From an uncultured Acidimicrobiales bacterium (lineage in GTDB: Bacteria; Actinomycetota; Acidimicrobiia; Acidimicrobiales; Aldehydirespiratoraceae), in contig CATQHS010000001.1 of assembly GCA_958296055.1 (NCBI GenBank), forward strand, positions 1,004,277-1,068,276: DNA of 64,000 bases, read 5' to 3'. The notes beneath the pieces are model-generated. The model did not search any database. It was not told the origin of the DNA and worked only from the letters and a program-made list of their open reading frames with translations. This document shows positions 9,889-20,948 of the stretch, piece after piece. The position numbers were made by a program, and so were the translations under genes. Positions within the stretch are counted from its first letter, which is position 1. Every line of letters starts with the position of its first letter.

Positions 9889-10269
9889 ATGGCGCAGAAC
9901 GTGCTGGGGCGAGAGCTGGAGCCCTGCTCTTACGACCCGCTGACCGGCTGGTTCCGGGACGGGTGCTGCAACACCGACACCGACGACCACGGGGTGCACA
10001 CGGTGTGCGCGGTGGTCACGGCCGAGTTCTTGGAGTTCTCGGCCTCGGTCGGCAACGACTTGGCCGCCCCCAACCATCGGATCGGCTTCGACGGACTCCG
10101 GCCCGGCGACCGGTGGTGCTTGTGCGCGTCGCGCTGGGCCGAGGCCTTCGAGGCCGGGGCGGCGCCGCCGGTCGTCCTCGAGGCCACCCACGCCCGGACC
10201 CTGGAGTGGGTCAGCCGCCGCGACCTGGAGGCCCACCGGTTCGAGCCGGCCCCTGAGGGCGAGGGCTGA
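9889..10269 (+). CDS. DUF2237-family protein
   Basis: NVLGRELEPCSYDPLTGWFRDGCCNT..DDHGVHTVCAVVT pattern. Confidence 0.8.
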   Translation: MAQNVLGRELEPCSYDPLTGWFRDGCCNTDTDDHGVHTVCAVVTAEFLEFSASVGNDLAAPNHRIGFDGLRPGDRWCLCASRWAEAFEAGAAPPVVLEATHARTLEWVSRRDLEAHRFEPAPEGEG

Positions 10270-10355
10270 TCATCCCGCGGGCTCGGGTTCATCCGCTTCA
10301 CGCGCTGAACCTCGCCATGAGAACCATCCGCGCCCGCTTCTAGGCTGATCCGCCG

Positions 10356-11120
10356 GTGGACGACATCGCCATCCAGCGCCGCTCCGGCGCCCGCGTCCTG
10401 GAGATCAACCGGCCCGGCCGGGCCAACGCCCTGCGGCGCCAGACCATTCGGCGGCTGGCCGAGGCTCTCGGGGAGACCGAGGAGCAGGCCGCGGCGGACA
10501 GCTCGCTCCGCGGCGTCGTCATCGCCGGCGGCGGCGGCCGGTTCAGCGCCGGGGCCGACCTGGCCGAGCTGGAGGGAACGGCCGTCGACACCGGCTTCGA
10601 CCGCGAGTTGGCGTCGCTCACCGCGGCGATCGAGCGCTGCCCCCTGCCGGTGGTCGCCGCCGTCGAAGGGGCCTGCGTCGGGGCCGGCGTCGATCTGGCC
10701 TGGTCGTGCGACGCGGTGGTGGTGGCTCGGGCCGCCCGGGTGTGGCTGCCGGCGGCTCGGCTCGGGATCCTCTACAACCCCGCCGCGCTGGCCCGGCTCC
10801 ACGCCCGCCTGGGCGCCATGCCCCTCCGCCGGCTGGTGGTGCTCGGCGACCAGCTCAGCGGCGCCGACTTGGCGGCGGCCGGGGCGGCCGTGCCCGCCGA
10901 CGAGGGCCATGCCGTGGCGGTGGCGGTGGGGATCATCGACCGGGCCCCGGGGGCCTCCCCGGCCGTGGCGGCCGCCAAAGCCCTGCTGGCCTCGCTCGAC
11001 GCCGGATCGTTCGAGGCCTCGGCGTGGGAGGAGCGGCGCCGGGCCCTGGCCGACTCGCCGGAACGGCGCCGGCTCCTGCTGGACCACCGGAACTCGCTCG
11101 AAGGGCTCACCGAGGGATAG
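10356..11120 (+). CDS. enoyl-CoA hydratase/isomerase family protein
   Basis: EINRPGRANAL, GGRFSAGADLAEL, GACVGAGVDLAWSCD. Confidence 0.85.
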   Translation: MDDIAIQRRSGARVLEINRPGRANALRRQTIRRLAEALGETEEQAAADSSLRGVVIAGGGGRFSAGADLAELEGTAVDTGFDRELASLTAAIERCPLPVVAAVEGACVGAGVDLAWSCDAVVVARAARVWLPAARLGILYNPAALARLHARLGAMPLRRLVVLGDQLSGADLAAAGAAVPADEGHAVAVAVGIIDRAPGASPAVAAAKALLASLDAGSFEASAWEERRRALADSPERRRLLLDHRNSLEGLTEG

Positions 11121-11195
11121 CCGAACCCCGTAGTCCGGTTCGCTCGAGGGGCTCACCGAGGGATAGCCGAACCCCTCGGTCCGGTTCGCTCGACG

Positions 11196-11768
11196 CTACC
11201 CACTCGGGGAGGGGACCGGGGTTCTGGGTGGGAGGAAACGGGCCGTGCTGCGGGCCCCGTCCACCTCCCACACCACCGCCGTCTCCCCGGTGGGCAGGGT
11301 CTGCACCTCGATGGCCCCGTCGTCGAGGTGCTCGTCGGTGTGGTCGGCGGAGTCCACGTAGAACTCGGCGTCGCACACCAGCCGGGTCTGGCCGTCGGTG
11401 TGCTCGACGTGGCGGGGGACCACCTCAAGGACTCGCAGCGCCCGGATCTCGTACACGTGGGCGCTGATCAGGGCCCAGCGCTCGACGATGGCCGGCGCCC
11501 CGGTCACCGCGGCGACGACCTCGGCGTCTTCGCACCCGGGAAGATCGGCGGGCCACTCCTCCAGCGGGTGGCGCGACCGCATCTCCAGCACGATCGCCAG
11601 CACGACCACGGCGATGGAAGCGCCCATCATCAGCAACATCGGCACCCAGAAGACAGCGCCGAGCTTGAAGCTGTCCCCGGCGGCGGCCTTTCGCCTCGAC
11701 TTCCTGCCCGTCTTCTCTTCGGTCTTTTCGTTCTCGGCCTTTTCGTTCCCGGTCTTCTCGTCGGTCAC
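11196..11768 (-). CDS. hypothetical membrane-anchored protein
   Basis: single TM (VFWVPMLLMMGASIAVVVLAIVL) after a Lys/Glu-rich N-terminus. Confidence 0.5.
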   Translation of the reverse strand: MTDEKTGNEKAENEKTEEKTGRKSRRKAAAGDSFKLGAVFWVPMLLMMGASIAVVVLAIVLEMRSRHPLEEWPADLPGCEDAEVVAAVTGAPAIVERWALISAHVYEIRALRVLEVVPRHVEHTDGQTRLVCDAEFYVDSADHTDEHLDDGAIEVQTLPTGETAVVWEVDGARSTARFLPPRTPVPSPSG

Positions 11769-11865
11769 CGCAAGCCCCCGTGATCGCGCCAGTCGGGGGA
11801 AGACCTGAACTCACAATACACTGTAAATATTCAAAATCAACTTGGATGCATTAACCGGGTTGAGA

Positions 11866-13404
11866 TCAGGGTTCGAGTATCCAGCCCGGCGGCAGATCAG
11901 CCCGGGCATGGGCGGCAAGGTCTGCGCCGGGATCGACCAGCCGGCGGGCCGGGCGGCCGTTCATGGCCACCCAGGCTTCGGCCCGCACCTCCGGGTCGGC
12001 CACCCCCCGGTCGCGGTAGTGGTCGGCGATGAGACGGGCGGCGGCGTGGATCAGGTCGGGGCGGGTGGCGGCGTGAGCGGCCTGCCAGTCGGTGAGCACC
12101 AGGCGAGGGTCGACCGTCCAGGTGTCGCCGGTCGCCGAGTCGGTGACGGCGTATTCGAGATGGCCGGCCTTCTCGGTGAGCATGACCCGCCAGGCCAGGT
12201 AGTAGCCCTCCTCGGTCCATCGGACGTTGCCGTCGGCGGCATAGTGGCGCAGGGGAAGGGCCAACTGCACGACGGCCAGCAAGCCCAGCAACGCCAGCCG
12301 GACCCGCCCCACCTCGGGGGGAGCCCCTCCCCCGCTGGCCGGCTCGGCATCGCCAGTCAGGCCCTCCCCGCCGGTCTGGCCCTCTCCCGCTCGGACGGGG
12401 CCGGAGACAAAGGCGCGGGCGCGGGCGGCGCGGGCGAGGCGGCGGGGCCAGTCGGGATCGAAGAACACCAGGGCGGCCAGGATCATCACCCCCGGGAAGA
12501 TCCCGATCTGGAACAGAGCGCCAGTGGCCAGGTGGAAGGCGACCAGTGCGGCGAAGGCCCAGGGCCGGGTGCGCCGCCACAGCAGCCAGCCGACGACGGT
12601 GCAGTCGAAGAACGCCCCCGACCAAGAGGCCAGGTAGGCGACGGCGGGCTCGTCTAGCAGCGGGCCGATCAGCAGGAGGTGAGTCCGGTCGGCCAGCCAG
12701 ATGCGCAGGGGCTGGGCCTCCAAGAGCCAGTCCGGGTTGAGCTTGGCCAGCCCGGCGAACCCGTAGACGACGGCGACCTGGGCCCGCAGCGCCCACACCG
12801 CACCGGCCGGGACCATCGGCGAGGCCGCCACCCGGCCCCGGGCCGCGTCCAGCGACCAGTGATGCCCGACCGGCAGCAGCCACAGCAACACCCCGGCCAG
12901 GGTGACGAACCAGTAGTGGTTGAGGTACAGCGACGCTTCGATCAACTCGGCGTAGGAGAACCCGACCACGAACAGCGCCGCGGCCAGGCGGTGGCGGTAG
13001 CCCGCGGCGATGCAGAGCCCGAGGCCGGCCAGAGCGGCCATGTGGAGGTGCATCCACGGGGCGGCCAGGGGGCGGACCCACTCGAACCCGGGGTAGGTGA
13101 GATGGTGGGCCGGTTCGAGATAGAGGGCGCCGACCCAGCCCTTCGCCAGGAAGCGGATCGAGCCGAAGGCGACCAGCAGGCCGTAGGCCATCCGGAAGGC
13201 GGCTGCCGAGTCGGCCGGCACCGGTCGCTTCGCCGCAGTCGCCAGCCTCCCGAGGAGGGCCCGGGCCGCGGCGGCCGGGCCCGAGACGGCCGGGGCCGGT
13301 GCGGCCGCGGCGGCCGGGGTCGGTGCGGCCGCGGCGGCCGGGGTCGGTGCGGCCGCGGCTACGGGAGCGGCGGGCGGGTCAGGCTCCGGTATCCCCGTCG
13401 GCAT
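11866..13404 (-). CDS. HTTM / vitamin K-dependent gamma-carboxylase-like membrane protein
   Basis: FRMAYGLLVAFGSIRFLAKGWV, YLNHYWFVTLAGVLLWLLP, multiple TMs; end of iron-type cluster. Confidence 0.75.
   Translation of the reverse strand: MPTGIPEPDPPAAPVAAAAPTPAAAAAPTPAAAAAPAPAVSGPAAAARALLGRLATAAKRPVPADSAAAFRMAYGLLVAFGSIRFLAKGWVGALYLEPAHHLTYPGFEWVRPLAAPWMHLHMAALAGLGLCIAAGYRHRLAAALFVVGFSYAELIEASLYLNHYWFVTLAGVLLWLLPVGHHWSLDAARGRVAASPMVPAGAVWALRAQVAVVYGFAGLAKLNPDWLLEAQPLRIWLADRTHLLLIGPLLDEPAVAYLASWSGAFFDCTVVGWLLWRRTRPWAFAALVAFHLATGALFQIGIFPGVMILAALVFFDPDWPRRLARAARARAFVSGPVRAGEGQTGGEGLTGDAEPASGGGAPPEVGRVRLALLGLLAVVQLALPLRHYAADGNVRWTEEGYYLAWRVMLTEKAGHLEYAVTDSATGDTWTVDPRLVLTDWQAAHAATRPDLIHAAARLIADHYRDRGVADPEVRAEAWVAMNGRPARRLVDPGADLAAHARADLPPGWILEP
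13289..13360. repeat. 24-bp tandem repeat x3 encoding PTPAAAAA-type linker
   Basis: ggccgggg(c/t)cggtgcggccgcggc repeated three times in frame. Confidence 0.85.
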
Positions 13405-14436
13405 CGCTGAACCCGATGGTCACCCCGAGTTGGCTCACCACCTCGGTGGCGACGGTGATCTGCAGATCCTTGATGGCGGCGCGGGCCGCGCTGACCGTCT
13501 GGGGCGAGGCCGCAACCGCGTCGAGCAGGGGCGGCTCGATGGCGGCCACCGCGGTTGCGGCCGCGGCGAACCGGGCAGCCAGGCTGCCGGCCAAGTCGTC
13601 GCCGAGCAGGGGGCTCAGGCCGCCGGGGGTCTCGTCTGTGCCTATCAGCACGGCCCTCAGTCCCTCCAGGCGACCGGCCAGGTCAACCGCGCCCAACCCG
13701 GCCGGGCCCTCGGCGATCCGGCTCGGGTCGGCCTCCCGGCCCATCTCCCCCAGGGCAGCGCCCAGTTCCAGGTCGGTGATGGACTCGAGCAGGAAGACGG
13801 CGTCGTTGACCACGGCATCAAGGCCGGACCCGTCAGGGTCGGCGAAGACGGCCCGGTAGGGGCCGCCGCTCTCAAAGTCGGCGGTCCAGTCGGCGGGCAG
13901 CAGGGCGGCCTCGGCCGCGATCACCTCGGCCACTCCGGCCAGGTAGGCGCAGCGCCGCTCGTCAGCCAGTTCGTCCAGCACGGCCGCGGCGCCGGGGGGT
14001 CCGAGCAGGTAGTCGACCGCGCCCAGGCCGCGCTGGTCGGCGCCGATGCGGCGGGCCAACCGGTCATAGTCGATCTCGACGGCGGCGTCGGCGATCAGAT
14101 CCTCGATCTCTTCGGCCGAGACCGGCCAGTCGATGACGGCCCAGGACCTCCGTTCCATGACCGGGCCGACCCACATCGCCTCGCTGAAGGACCAGTCGGC
14201 CCGGGCCGCCTCCAAGGCCCGGCGGGCGGCGGCCAGGTCGCCGGGCTCCAGGGTCGAGCAGAGCTCGGCGGCCGCGCCGGCCAGCGCCTCGGCGCTGGCC
14301 GCCAGCCGCTCATAGGCCGGGATGATCACCTCGTCGGCCAAGTCCCCGAGCACGTCGGCCCGCTCGGGAGGCCCGCCTCCGCACCCGGCCGCCAAAGCCC
14401 ACGCGGCGACGATGACCGCCGCGGCCGGCCGAAAGG

Positions 14437-14440
<4 letters not shown>
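13379..14440 (-). CDS. imelysin family protein (lipoprotein)
   Basis: AAGCGGGPPERAD lipobox; WSFSEAMWVGPVMERRSWAVIDWPVS; LGAVDYLL imelysin motifs. Confidence 0.75.
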
Positions 14441-15828
<1,388 letters not shown>

Positions 15829-15887
15829 GGCTCAGCTCGTGTTGACGGTTGCGTTGACGGTCACGCCGATGGCCCGAGCTGTAAGGC

Positions 15888-17060
15888 TCAGCTCACGTTG
15901 ATGGTCACGCCGATGGCCTCGGCCGCGTCCACGATGGTGTCGGTCTGGGCTTCGAGCGCCTCGATGCCGGCCAGGACCGAACGGCGGCCGGGGTCGTCGT
16001 CGGACACGCCGTCCACCAGATGCCGGTCGAACGGGGATGGGATGGCCCGGACCGCGGCCAGGCTGGCCGAGACCTCCGACTTCAGCTTGCCGGCCAGGTC
16101 GGCGTCGGCCTCTCTCACCAAGTCGAGGACCCCCGGTCCGGACACGCCGCCGGGGTAGCTGCCGATGAGGACCATCTCGATGCCCCGGGCATTGCCGATG
16201 ATGTCGCTGACCGTGTTGTCGGAGAAGCAGGAGTGCTCGTCCTCCTGGGACCGCTCGGAATAGGCGACGTTCATCCGCTCTCCGGCCAGCTCGCCCCGGG
16301 ACAGCTCGCCGATGCCGGTGATCATCCGCCGCAGCGCCTCGCCTCGGCCGGCCGACTCGAACTCGGCCCGGTAGTTGCCGCCGCCGGGGGCCCAGGCGTC
16401 CACCAGTTCCCGGAGGTGGGACACCAGCAGGTCCGAGGCGGTGGCCAGGTAGGCGGCTCGGCGGTCGGCGTTGGGGGCGGTGGTGTAGTCGGCGAACGGC
16501 CGGTCGCCGGGCCCGTCGAGGCTGAGGTCCTGGCCCCACAGCAGGAACTCAATGGCGTGCCAGCCGGTGGAGACGTTGGCCTCGCCGCCCTCTTCGTTCA
16601 GCGACGCCAGCACGCCGGCGTCGATGACCGGGAAGGCATCGGGGTCGTTGACGATGCCTGCGCCCGAGGCGCCTTCGACGTAGTCGATGTAGGCCTCGTC
16701 GAGGGGCCAGGCGTTGATGAGCCCCTCGGTGCCCGTCGCCTCGTCGTCGATGGGGCCCCCGTAGAACCGGAAGGCTTCGGTGGGGCCGTAATCGTCCCTG
16801 GCCACCAGCCAGGCCTGCCGGGCCGCCTTCAGCGACGCGGGGCCGGGGGCCTCGACGAAGGCGTCGATGGCCGCGTCCATGGCCATGGCCGACTGGAGGC
16901 TCACCCGGTAGGACGAGTGAACGCCGGCCGCGTAGTTGGCCACGGCCGCGTCGAGCGAGGCCGGGTCGGGGGACGAGTTGTCGGAGCCGCAGGCCGCGAC
17001 GGTCAGGCCGAGTATGGCCAGGATCGCGGCGAGCAGGGGGAATGGGCTGTTTCGCTTCAT
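15888..17060 (-). CDS. imelysin family protein (second)
   Basis: TVAACGSD lipobox; GWHAIEFLLWGQDLS imelysin GxHxxE motif. Confidence 0.85.
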   Translation of the reverse strand: MKRNSPFPLLAAILAILGLTVAACGSDNSSPDPASLDAAVANYAAGVHSSYRVSLQSAMAMDAAIDAFVEAPGPASLKAARQAWLVARDDYGPTEAFRFYGGPIDDEATGTEGLINAWPLDEAYIDYVEGASGAGIVNDPDAFPVIDAGVLASLNEEGGEANVSTGWHAIEFLLWGQDLSLDGPGDRPFADYTTAPNADRRAAYLATASDLLVSHLRELVDAWAPGGGNYRAEFESAGRGEALRRMITGIGELSRGELAGERMNVAYSERSQEDEHSCFSDNTVSDIIGNARGIEMVLIGSYPGGVSGPGVLDLVREADADLAGKLKSEVSASLAAVRAIPSPFDRHLVDGVSDDDPGRRSVLAGIEALEAQTDTIVDAAEAIGVTINVS

Positions 17061-17070
17061 GAGTAGATGA

Positions 17071-17082
17071 TAGGTATACCTA
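17071..17082. promoter_or_regulatory. 12-bp perfect palindrome TAGGTATACCTA, candidate metal-regulator operator
   Basis: perfect inverted repeat 10 nt upstream of imelysin ATG (complement). Confidence 0.5.
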
Positions 17083-17134
17083 ACAACTACTAGCAACTCT
17101 GCCGATCAGTTTCTCATGGCCTCGGCTAACGCGA

Positions 17135-17680
17135 TCAGGTCACCGCCTCTATCAGGGGGCTAGGGGCGTGCCGGGCGGCCGGGAGGCGCAGGCAGGCGTC
17201 GTCGGGGATGTCGCTCTCGTCCAGGGTGCGGGCGTCGGCCAGCCGGAAGGTCATGGGCTGGTGGGGCAGGCCGTGGTAGGCGATCAGCGGGCCAGCCCTG
17301 TCCCAGCCCAGGCGCTCGAAGAAGGTGACGTTCTGCACCTGCACGATGGCGTCCATGACGTCGCCGCCGGCCGCGGCGGCCGTGGCCACCGCGAAGCGCA
17401 CCAGGCGGGCGCCGACCATCCCGGCCCTATGTCCGGCCAGCACGGCCAGGCGGTCGCCCTTCCACCGCCCGGCCCCGTCGGTGCGGTACAGCCGGACCGT
17501 GCCCACCGCCGCCGACCCCCGGCCGGCCACGACGTGGATGGTGGACAGGTCCCGGTCCCGGTCGTCGAGGTCGGTGATGGGTATGACCCGCTGCTCCTCC
17601 ACGAAGACCCGGTGCCGGATGCGGAAGTGCCAGTTGCGGGCCTGGGGGGTGACCGCCCGCCAGCACTCGACCCGGTTCAT
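17135..17680 (-). CDS. GNAT acetyltransferase, MSMEG_0567/Sll0786-like
   Basis: FRIRHRVFVEEQ, VQNVTFFERLGWDRAGPLIAYHGLPHQPMTF; overlaps the expected neighbour radical SAM gene. Confidence 0.75.
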   Translation of the reverse strand: MNRVECWRAVTPQARNWHFRIRHRVFVEEQRVIPITDLDDRDRDLSTIHVVAGRGSAAVGTVRLYRTDGAGRWKGDRLAVLAGHRAGMVGARLVRFAVATAAAAGGDVMDAIVQVQNVTFFERLGWDRAGPLIAYHGLPHQPMTFRLADARTLDESDIPDDACLRLPAARHAPSPLIEAVT

Positions 17681-17755
17681 GCGGCCTCAGCCCAGGGCCC
17701 GGGCGGGGGCGCCGACCGCCGCTGCTGCCACCGTTGCCGCCGAGTCCATGCGGCC

Positions 17756-18874
17756 TCAGCCCAGGGCCCGGACCGGGATGAGGTTGCGGTCGGCGGGAGC
17801 CTGCAGTTCCCGCTCCATGGCCCCCACCGGCGAGCAGGCCTGACAGCGGGCGCAGCCGGCCGTAACCCGGTCGGCGGTGAGGCCCCGCTCCACCAGGTAG
17901 GGGGCCACCTGGCGAGCCACCCGGTCCACGTAGTCGGGCGCAGGGGGCAGCACGTCGGCCATGAGCGAGCCGGGAACGGGCCGCAGCGGCACGATGAAGG
18001 GGTAGACGCCGATGTCCACCGCCCGCCAGCAGCCCTCGACGATGAGGTCGGGGTCCTCGCCCATGCCCAGGATCACGTAGGTGGACACCTGGCCCTCGCC
18101 GAACCGCCCCACCGCGTGCTCCCAGGCCTCGAAGTAACGCTCGATGCCGGTGCGGTGCTTGGGCGGGGCTACCCACTCCAGCACGGCCGGGTCGAAGGTC
18201 TCCACGTGGATGCCGACCGAGTCGATGCCCCTGTCGGCCACCTTGTCGATCACGGCCAGGTCGTCGGGCGGCTCGAACTGGACCTCCACCGGCAGGCCCG
18301 ACGCCTCCTTCATGGCCTGGCCGCAGCGGGCCGCGTACAGGGCGCCCTTGTCGGGGCCGTAGGTGGAGCCGGTGGTGAGGGTGATGTCCACCGCGCCGTC
18401 GAGTTCTTTGGCCGCGGCGGCCACCTCGGCGAGTTGGGCCGGGCGCTTCACCGTCACCGTGTTGCCCGAGGCCAGCGACACGCCGATCCCGCAGAACCGG
18501 CATTGGTCGTCGTTGCCCCAGTAGGCGCAGGTCTGGAGCACGGTGCTGGCCAGCGAGTCGAGGTGCATGAGGGCGAGCTGCCAGTAGGGGACGCCGTCGG
18601 CGGTGGTGAGGTCGTAGAAGCGGGGCCGGTCGGCGGGGGCGGCTGCGGCCAGGCGCACCCCGTCGGCGTAGATGCCGAACCCGGCGTCTTCAGGCTCGAG
18701 CGTGTAGGGGGAGCCGGCCACGAACCCGGCGTCCACCGGCACGGTCACCGCCGTGCCCTCGATCCAGATCATCCCGGCGTCGGAGGGCCCGGCCCCGCCC
18801 GGCCGGCGCTCGAACGGGGCGTTGACCCGCAGCCCCCGGTACTGCAGATCAATGATCAGGTCGGCCAGCTTCAC
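17756..18874 (-). CDS. radical SAM protein, MSMEG_0568-like
   Basis: CAYWGNDDQCRFCGIGVSLASGNTVTVKRPAQLAEVA (variant Cys cluster), DITLTTGSTYGPDKG; C-terminal CARCQAC. Confidence 0.75.
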   Translation of the reverse strand: MKLADLIIDLQYRGLRVNAPFERRPGGAGPSDAGMIWIEGTAVTVPVDAGFVAGSPYTLEPEDAGFGIYADGVRLAAAAPADRPRFYDLTTADGVPYWQLALMHLDSLASTVLQTCAYWGNDDQCRFCGIGVSLASGNTVTVKRPAQLAEVAAAAKELDGAVDITLTTGSTYGPDKGALYAARCGQAMKEASGLPVEVQFEPPDDLAVIDKVADRGIDSVGIHVETFDPAVLEWVAPPKHRTGIERYFEAWEHAVGRFGEGQVSTYVILGMGEDPDLIVEGCWRAVDIGVYPFIVPLRPVPGSLMADVLPPAPDYVDRVARQVAPYLVERGLTADRVTAGCARCQACSPVGAMERELQAPADRNLIPVRALG

Positions 18875-19011
18875 GGCGCCGCGGCCGATCGGAGTCGAGA
18901 CGGGTCACGCGTCATCGGCTCTGACCGTAGCCGGGAAGACTCCGCAGCGTCACCCTCGGCCGCCTCCCCCGGCACTGTGGTTTACCTCACATATTACTGT
19001 AAAATCATTAG

Positions 19012-19257
19012 ATGATACAAAATCACCACCCGAAGAAGGGGATCAGGGCTGCGATCAAAGAGTTAGAAGCCGCAGGGTGGCGCGTTGAGCAAAGCCGAGG
19101 CCATGCTTGGGGTGTGGCCTATTGTCCAGCAGCAAGCCGCAAAGGGTGCAAAGTGACCATCTACTCGACACCCCGCGATCAATACGCACACGCCCAATCG
19201 ATCCGGCGCGCACTCAGAAGATGCCCGCCGGAACACAAGACACAGGAGATGCGCTGA
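19012..19257 (+). CDS. small basic protein, HicA-like fold suspected
   Basis: KELEAAGWRVEQSRGHAWGVAYCPAASRKGCKVTIYSTPRDQYAHAQSIRRALRRCPP; ATG 7 nt after TAAAAT; overlaps next ORF by 1 nt. Confidence 0.6.
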   Translation: MIQNHHPKKGIRAAIKELEAAGWRVEQSRGHAWGVAYCPAASRKGCKVTIYSTPRDQYAHAQSIRRALRRCPPEHKTQEMR

Positions 19258-19685
19258 TGCCTATTTTCAAATTCACGGTAATAGCGGTGGGGGCAGACCT
19301 GCAGGCCGACGAGAACCTAAAGACGTTGCTCGACGCGGGCTGCGACGACGCCACGGTCGGCCGAGTCGACGACCTCCAGTATCTCGATTTCTACCGGGAG
19401 GCCGCCAGCTTCGGAGAGGCGGTCCTGTCCGCCGTGAACGCCGTCGAGAAAGTCGACGGCGTCAATGTGATCGACGTGAACACGGACGGCGCCGTCAGTC
19501 CGCCGCCGGTGGCATCTGACCCGGCGCAGGCAGCTCTCAACGGGTTGTTGGCATTCCGTTTGCACTCCGCCGGGCTCAACCTCGACCTCCAGCGCTGCCT
19601 GATCGACATGGGGCGCCGCCCGACGGACGGCGTTCGGCGCTGGGCGGCGCAGAACCCCGGCCACGCTCACGCCGCGACTGGCTGA
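19257..19685 (+). CDS. conserved-looking partner protein of 19012-19257
   Basis: TGATG stop/start overlap; MPIFKFTVIAVGADLQADENLKTLLDAGCDDATVG. Confidence 0.6.
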   Translation: MPIFKFTVIAVGADLQADENLKTLLDAGCDDATVGRVDDLQYLDFYREAASFGEAVLSAVNAVEKVDGVNVIDVNTDGAVSPPPVASDPAQAALNGLLAFRLHSAGLNLDLQRCLIDMGRRPTDGVRRWAAQNPGHAHAATG

Positions 19686-19687
19686 GA

Positions 19688-20599
19688 TCATCGGGTGGGC
19701 GTCACATAAAGCTCGTAGTCGCCGTCGCGCTCGCTGGTGAACAGGATGAGGGACCCGTCCGGCGACCAGACCGCGTAGAAGTCCTCGTGGTCGTTATCGG
19801 TCAACTGCTGCACATCTGAGCCGTCGGCGTCCATGGCGTAAACCTCGAAGTCGCCGTCGCGCTCGCTGGTGAACAGGATACGGGACCCGTCCGGCGACCA
19901 ACTGACGCTGCCGATCCAGTCGCCGTGGCCGCTGTCGGTCAACTGCTGCACATCTGAGCCGTCGGCGTTCATCACGAAAACGTCTCTGTTGCCGGGACCG
20001 TACTGGTAGCCGGCGAAGAGAATGCGGGCGCCGTCCGGCGACCAGACGGGGATCAGGTCGTCGTGGCCGTTGTCGGTCAACTGCTGCGTGTTCGAGCCGT
20101 CGGCGTCCATGACGTGGATCTCAAAGTCGCCGTCGCCGTCATTGGCAAAGAGGATGCGGGCGCCGTCGGGCGACCAGCCCGCATCCCAGTCGTTGGAGTC
20201 GTTGTCGGTCAACTGCTGCACATCAGAGCCGTCGGCGGCGGCGACATACACCTCGAAATCGCCGCCACGGTCGCTGGTGAACAGGATGCGGGCACCGTCG
20301 GGCGACCATCCCGCGCCGACTACCCAGTCGAGGTAATCGTTGTCGGTCAACTGCCGCACATCGGAACCGTCGGCGTCGGCGACATAGACCTCGAAATCGC
20401 CGTCATGGTCGCTGGCGAAGAGGATGCGGGCGCCGTCGGGCGACCATCCCGCGTTGCTCCAGCCTTCGTAGCCGCCGTCGGTCAACCGCTGCGCCTCCAC
20501 ATCGATCGAGTCGGAGCCTCCGCCGCATGCACCGGCAGCGATCGCCAGCACCCCCAACGCCAGAGCGCACCTCGCCGGACGATCGACCAGCGGTTTCAT
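19688..20599 (-). CDS. PD40/TolB-like beta-propeller lipoprotein
   Basis: lipobox AGACG; repeated WSPDGARILFASDHDGDFEVYVADADGSDVQQLTDN. Confidence 0.85.
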   Translation of the reverse strand: MKPLVDRPARCALALGVLAIAAGACGGGSDSIDVEAQRLTDGGYEGWSNAGWSPDGARILFASDHDGDFEVYVADADGSDVRQLTDNDYLDWVVGAGWSPDGARILFTSDRGGDFEVYVAAADGSDVQQLTDNDSNDWDAGWSPDGARILFANDGDGDFEIHVMDADGSNTQQLTDNGHDDLIPVWSPDGARILFAGYQYGPGNRDVFVMNADGSDVQQLTDSGHGDWIGSVSWSPDGSRILFTSERDGDFEVYAMDADGSDVQQLTDNDHEDFYAVWSPDGSLILFTSERDGDYELYVTPTR

Positions 20600-20874
20600 C
20601 AGGTGCCGGACTGTGAATCCCCGGCCGGGTCGGCGCGGGCGATCACGGTGACGGCTTTGCGGCCGAGGCCCGACGCTTCGGCCACTTGCCGCAGCGACGC
20701 CCCGACACGGCAGGCGAATCTGATCATGTCGTCGCGGATCGCAACCTCGTGAGTCGCCCGCTCGGAGGACAGCCCGACTACCGCCAGCGCCGCGCCAACC
20801 TCGCCGTCAGCCGAGCCTCGGTACTTAGCCATCGACGACTCAGCCGCCATTACTCGGTCTTCGGAGTAGCTCAT
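20599..20874 (-). CDS. small HTH-like protein
   Basis: IRFACRVGASLRQVAEASGLGRKAVTVIARAD. Confidence 0.5.
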   Translation of the reverse strand: MSYSEDRVMAAESSMAKYRGSADGEVGAALAVVGLSSERATHEVAIRDDMIRFACRVGASLRQVAEASGLGRKAVTVIARADPAGDSQSGT

Positions 20875-20948
20875 CTTCCCTCCTCCCGCAGAAGCGTTGC
20901 GAGCTTGTCTCGAATGCTCATGAGCGTGGCCACCCCAGGATATAAGCG

